DNA from: Ferrithrix thermotolerans DSM 19514
GTDB lineage: Bacteria; Actinomycetota; Acidimicrobiia; Acidimicrobiales; Ilumatobacteraceae
Length of the DNA stretch: 6,362 bases
Reading direction: 5' to 3'
NCBI GenBank assembly: GCA_945878705.1
Contig: CAMCUE010000070.1
Span: 1 to 6,362, forward strand
Under the pieces are notes generated by a model that saw only the letters and a program-made list of their open reading frames with translations, was not told where the DNA came from and ran no database searches. The translations under genes were made by a program, and so were the position numbers. Below, one piece after another: positions 5,944 to 6,362 of this stretch (position 1 is the first letter of the stretch; each line of letters opens with the position of its first letter).

Positions 5944-6362
5944 ATGGCAATCAAACTCGCTAAGTTTCGCGACGTAGCAAACGGCTTACAAGCCGGTCAG
6001 TTTGCAGTCGGAGACCGAACCACTGTCAACTCAATCGCTGACATCGACCCAAAATACAAAATGTTGATGGACAAACCATTCGCTTGCGTAATGGCAGTAA
6101 TGGGTTCTGACGGTCGGCCAAATCTAACGCCAATGTGGTTTGACTACGAAGGCGACAAAGTTTTAGTAAATGTTGCTTCACAACGCACGAAGACAAAATG
6201 GATTCGCAAAACACCCAAGATCACCATCGTCATTGTCAACCCAGCCAACATGTACCACTGGATGAGCATGAAGGTAACTGTTGAGCGTGAAGTTTTAGAA
6301 GACGATGCCAAAGAAGGCGCGTGGGTGACTTCACAGTTGAATCGAATTTGGAAGAAGTACGT
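5944..6362 (+). CDS. PPOX-class split-barrel flavin/F420-dependent oxidoreductase, N-terminal part (3' end outside window)
   Basis: The frame is open from ATG 5944 to the right edge, giving 139 residues plus two bases. The protein resembles the pyridoxamine-5'-phosphate-oxidase-like split-barrel family, whose actinobacterial members bind FMN or coenzyme F420 and reduce varied small molecules. Seen: KPFACVMAVMGSDGRPNLTP followed by MWFDYEGDKVLVNVASQRTK, then KTKWIRKTPKITIVIVNPAN; the DG-x-P-x-x-TP-x-W and R-x-K-x-x-x-I-x-x-x-P-x-I patterns are typical of this fold. Family members are usually about 130-160 residues; this one begins with a ~43-residue extension before the barrel, so perhaps 25-50 residues are missing at the end. 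The choice between F420 and FMN cannot be made from this part. It is divergent from the monooxygenase and may share its regulator. Confidence 0.82.
   Translation, partial: MAIKLAKFRDVANGLQAGQFAVGDRTTVNSIADIDPKYKMLMDKPFACVMAVMGSDGRPNLTPMWFDYEGDKVLVNVASQRTKTKWIRKTPKITIVIVNPANMYHWMSMKVTVEREVLEDDAKEGAWVTSQLNRIWKKY

Overview
The window looks like ordinary chromosomal DNA from an actinobacterium. It is moderately AT-leaning by eye, densely packed, and shows no mobile element, CRISPR array or structural RNA gene. The main evidence is a UvrD-type helicase ending in an HRDC domain (the UvrD2 architecture of Actinobacteria), an NYN ribonuclease of actinobacterial type, and a PPOX/F420-type split-barrel flavoprotein. 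The UvrD2 tail lacks the tetracysteine module described for Actinomycetales, so a more distant class such as Acidimicrobiia is plausible. That placement is inference and not proven by the sequence.

Layout: (1) Positions 1-825, plus strand, hold the C-terminal 274 residues of a UvrD2-like helicase, cut by the left edge. (2) It meets a minus-strand gene run tail to tail over a TAGN tetranucleotide repeat that supplies the stop codons of both genes. (3) The minus-strand run is transcribed right to left: FAD-dependent aromatic-ring monooxygenase (4610-5782), DUF3500 protein (3496-4599), NYN RNase fused to an S1-like domain (2423-3457), exodeoxyribonuclease III (1591-2367) and PaaI/THEM4-like thioesterase (850-1563). 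Gaps in order are 10, 38, 55 and 27 bases, so one polycistronic unit is possible. Its content suggests a recently juxtaposed catabolic pair (monooxygenase + DUF3500) upstream of nucleic-acid and acyl-CoA housekeeping genes. (4) A 161-base divergent intergenic region (5783-5943) carries two inverted repeats, a plausible plus-strand promoter and a strong ribosome binding site. (5) Positions 5944-6362, plus strand, hold the N-terminal 139 residues of a PPOX-class flavin/F420 enzyme, cut by the right edge.

How the genes may work together: the monooxygenase resembles 2,6-dihydroxypyridine 3-hydroxylase (DhpH) along its length, and its stop codon overlaps the ribosome binding site of the DUF3500 gene. 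The two are therefore probably made together, which makes DUF3500 a candidate partner in oxidative breakdown of a hydroxylated (hetero)aromatic compound. A divergently encoded flavin/F420 enzyme next to a palindromic operator candidate would fit a small regulated redox locus. The most novel items are this pairing, the NYN-S1 RNase with a stem-loop just upstream of its start, and the shared repeat of stop codons. I see no convincing defence or other wholly new system.
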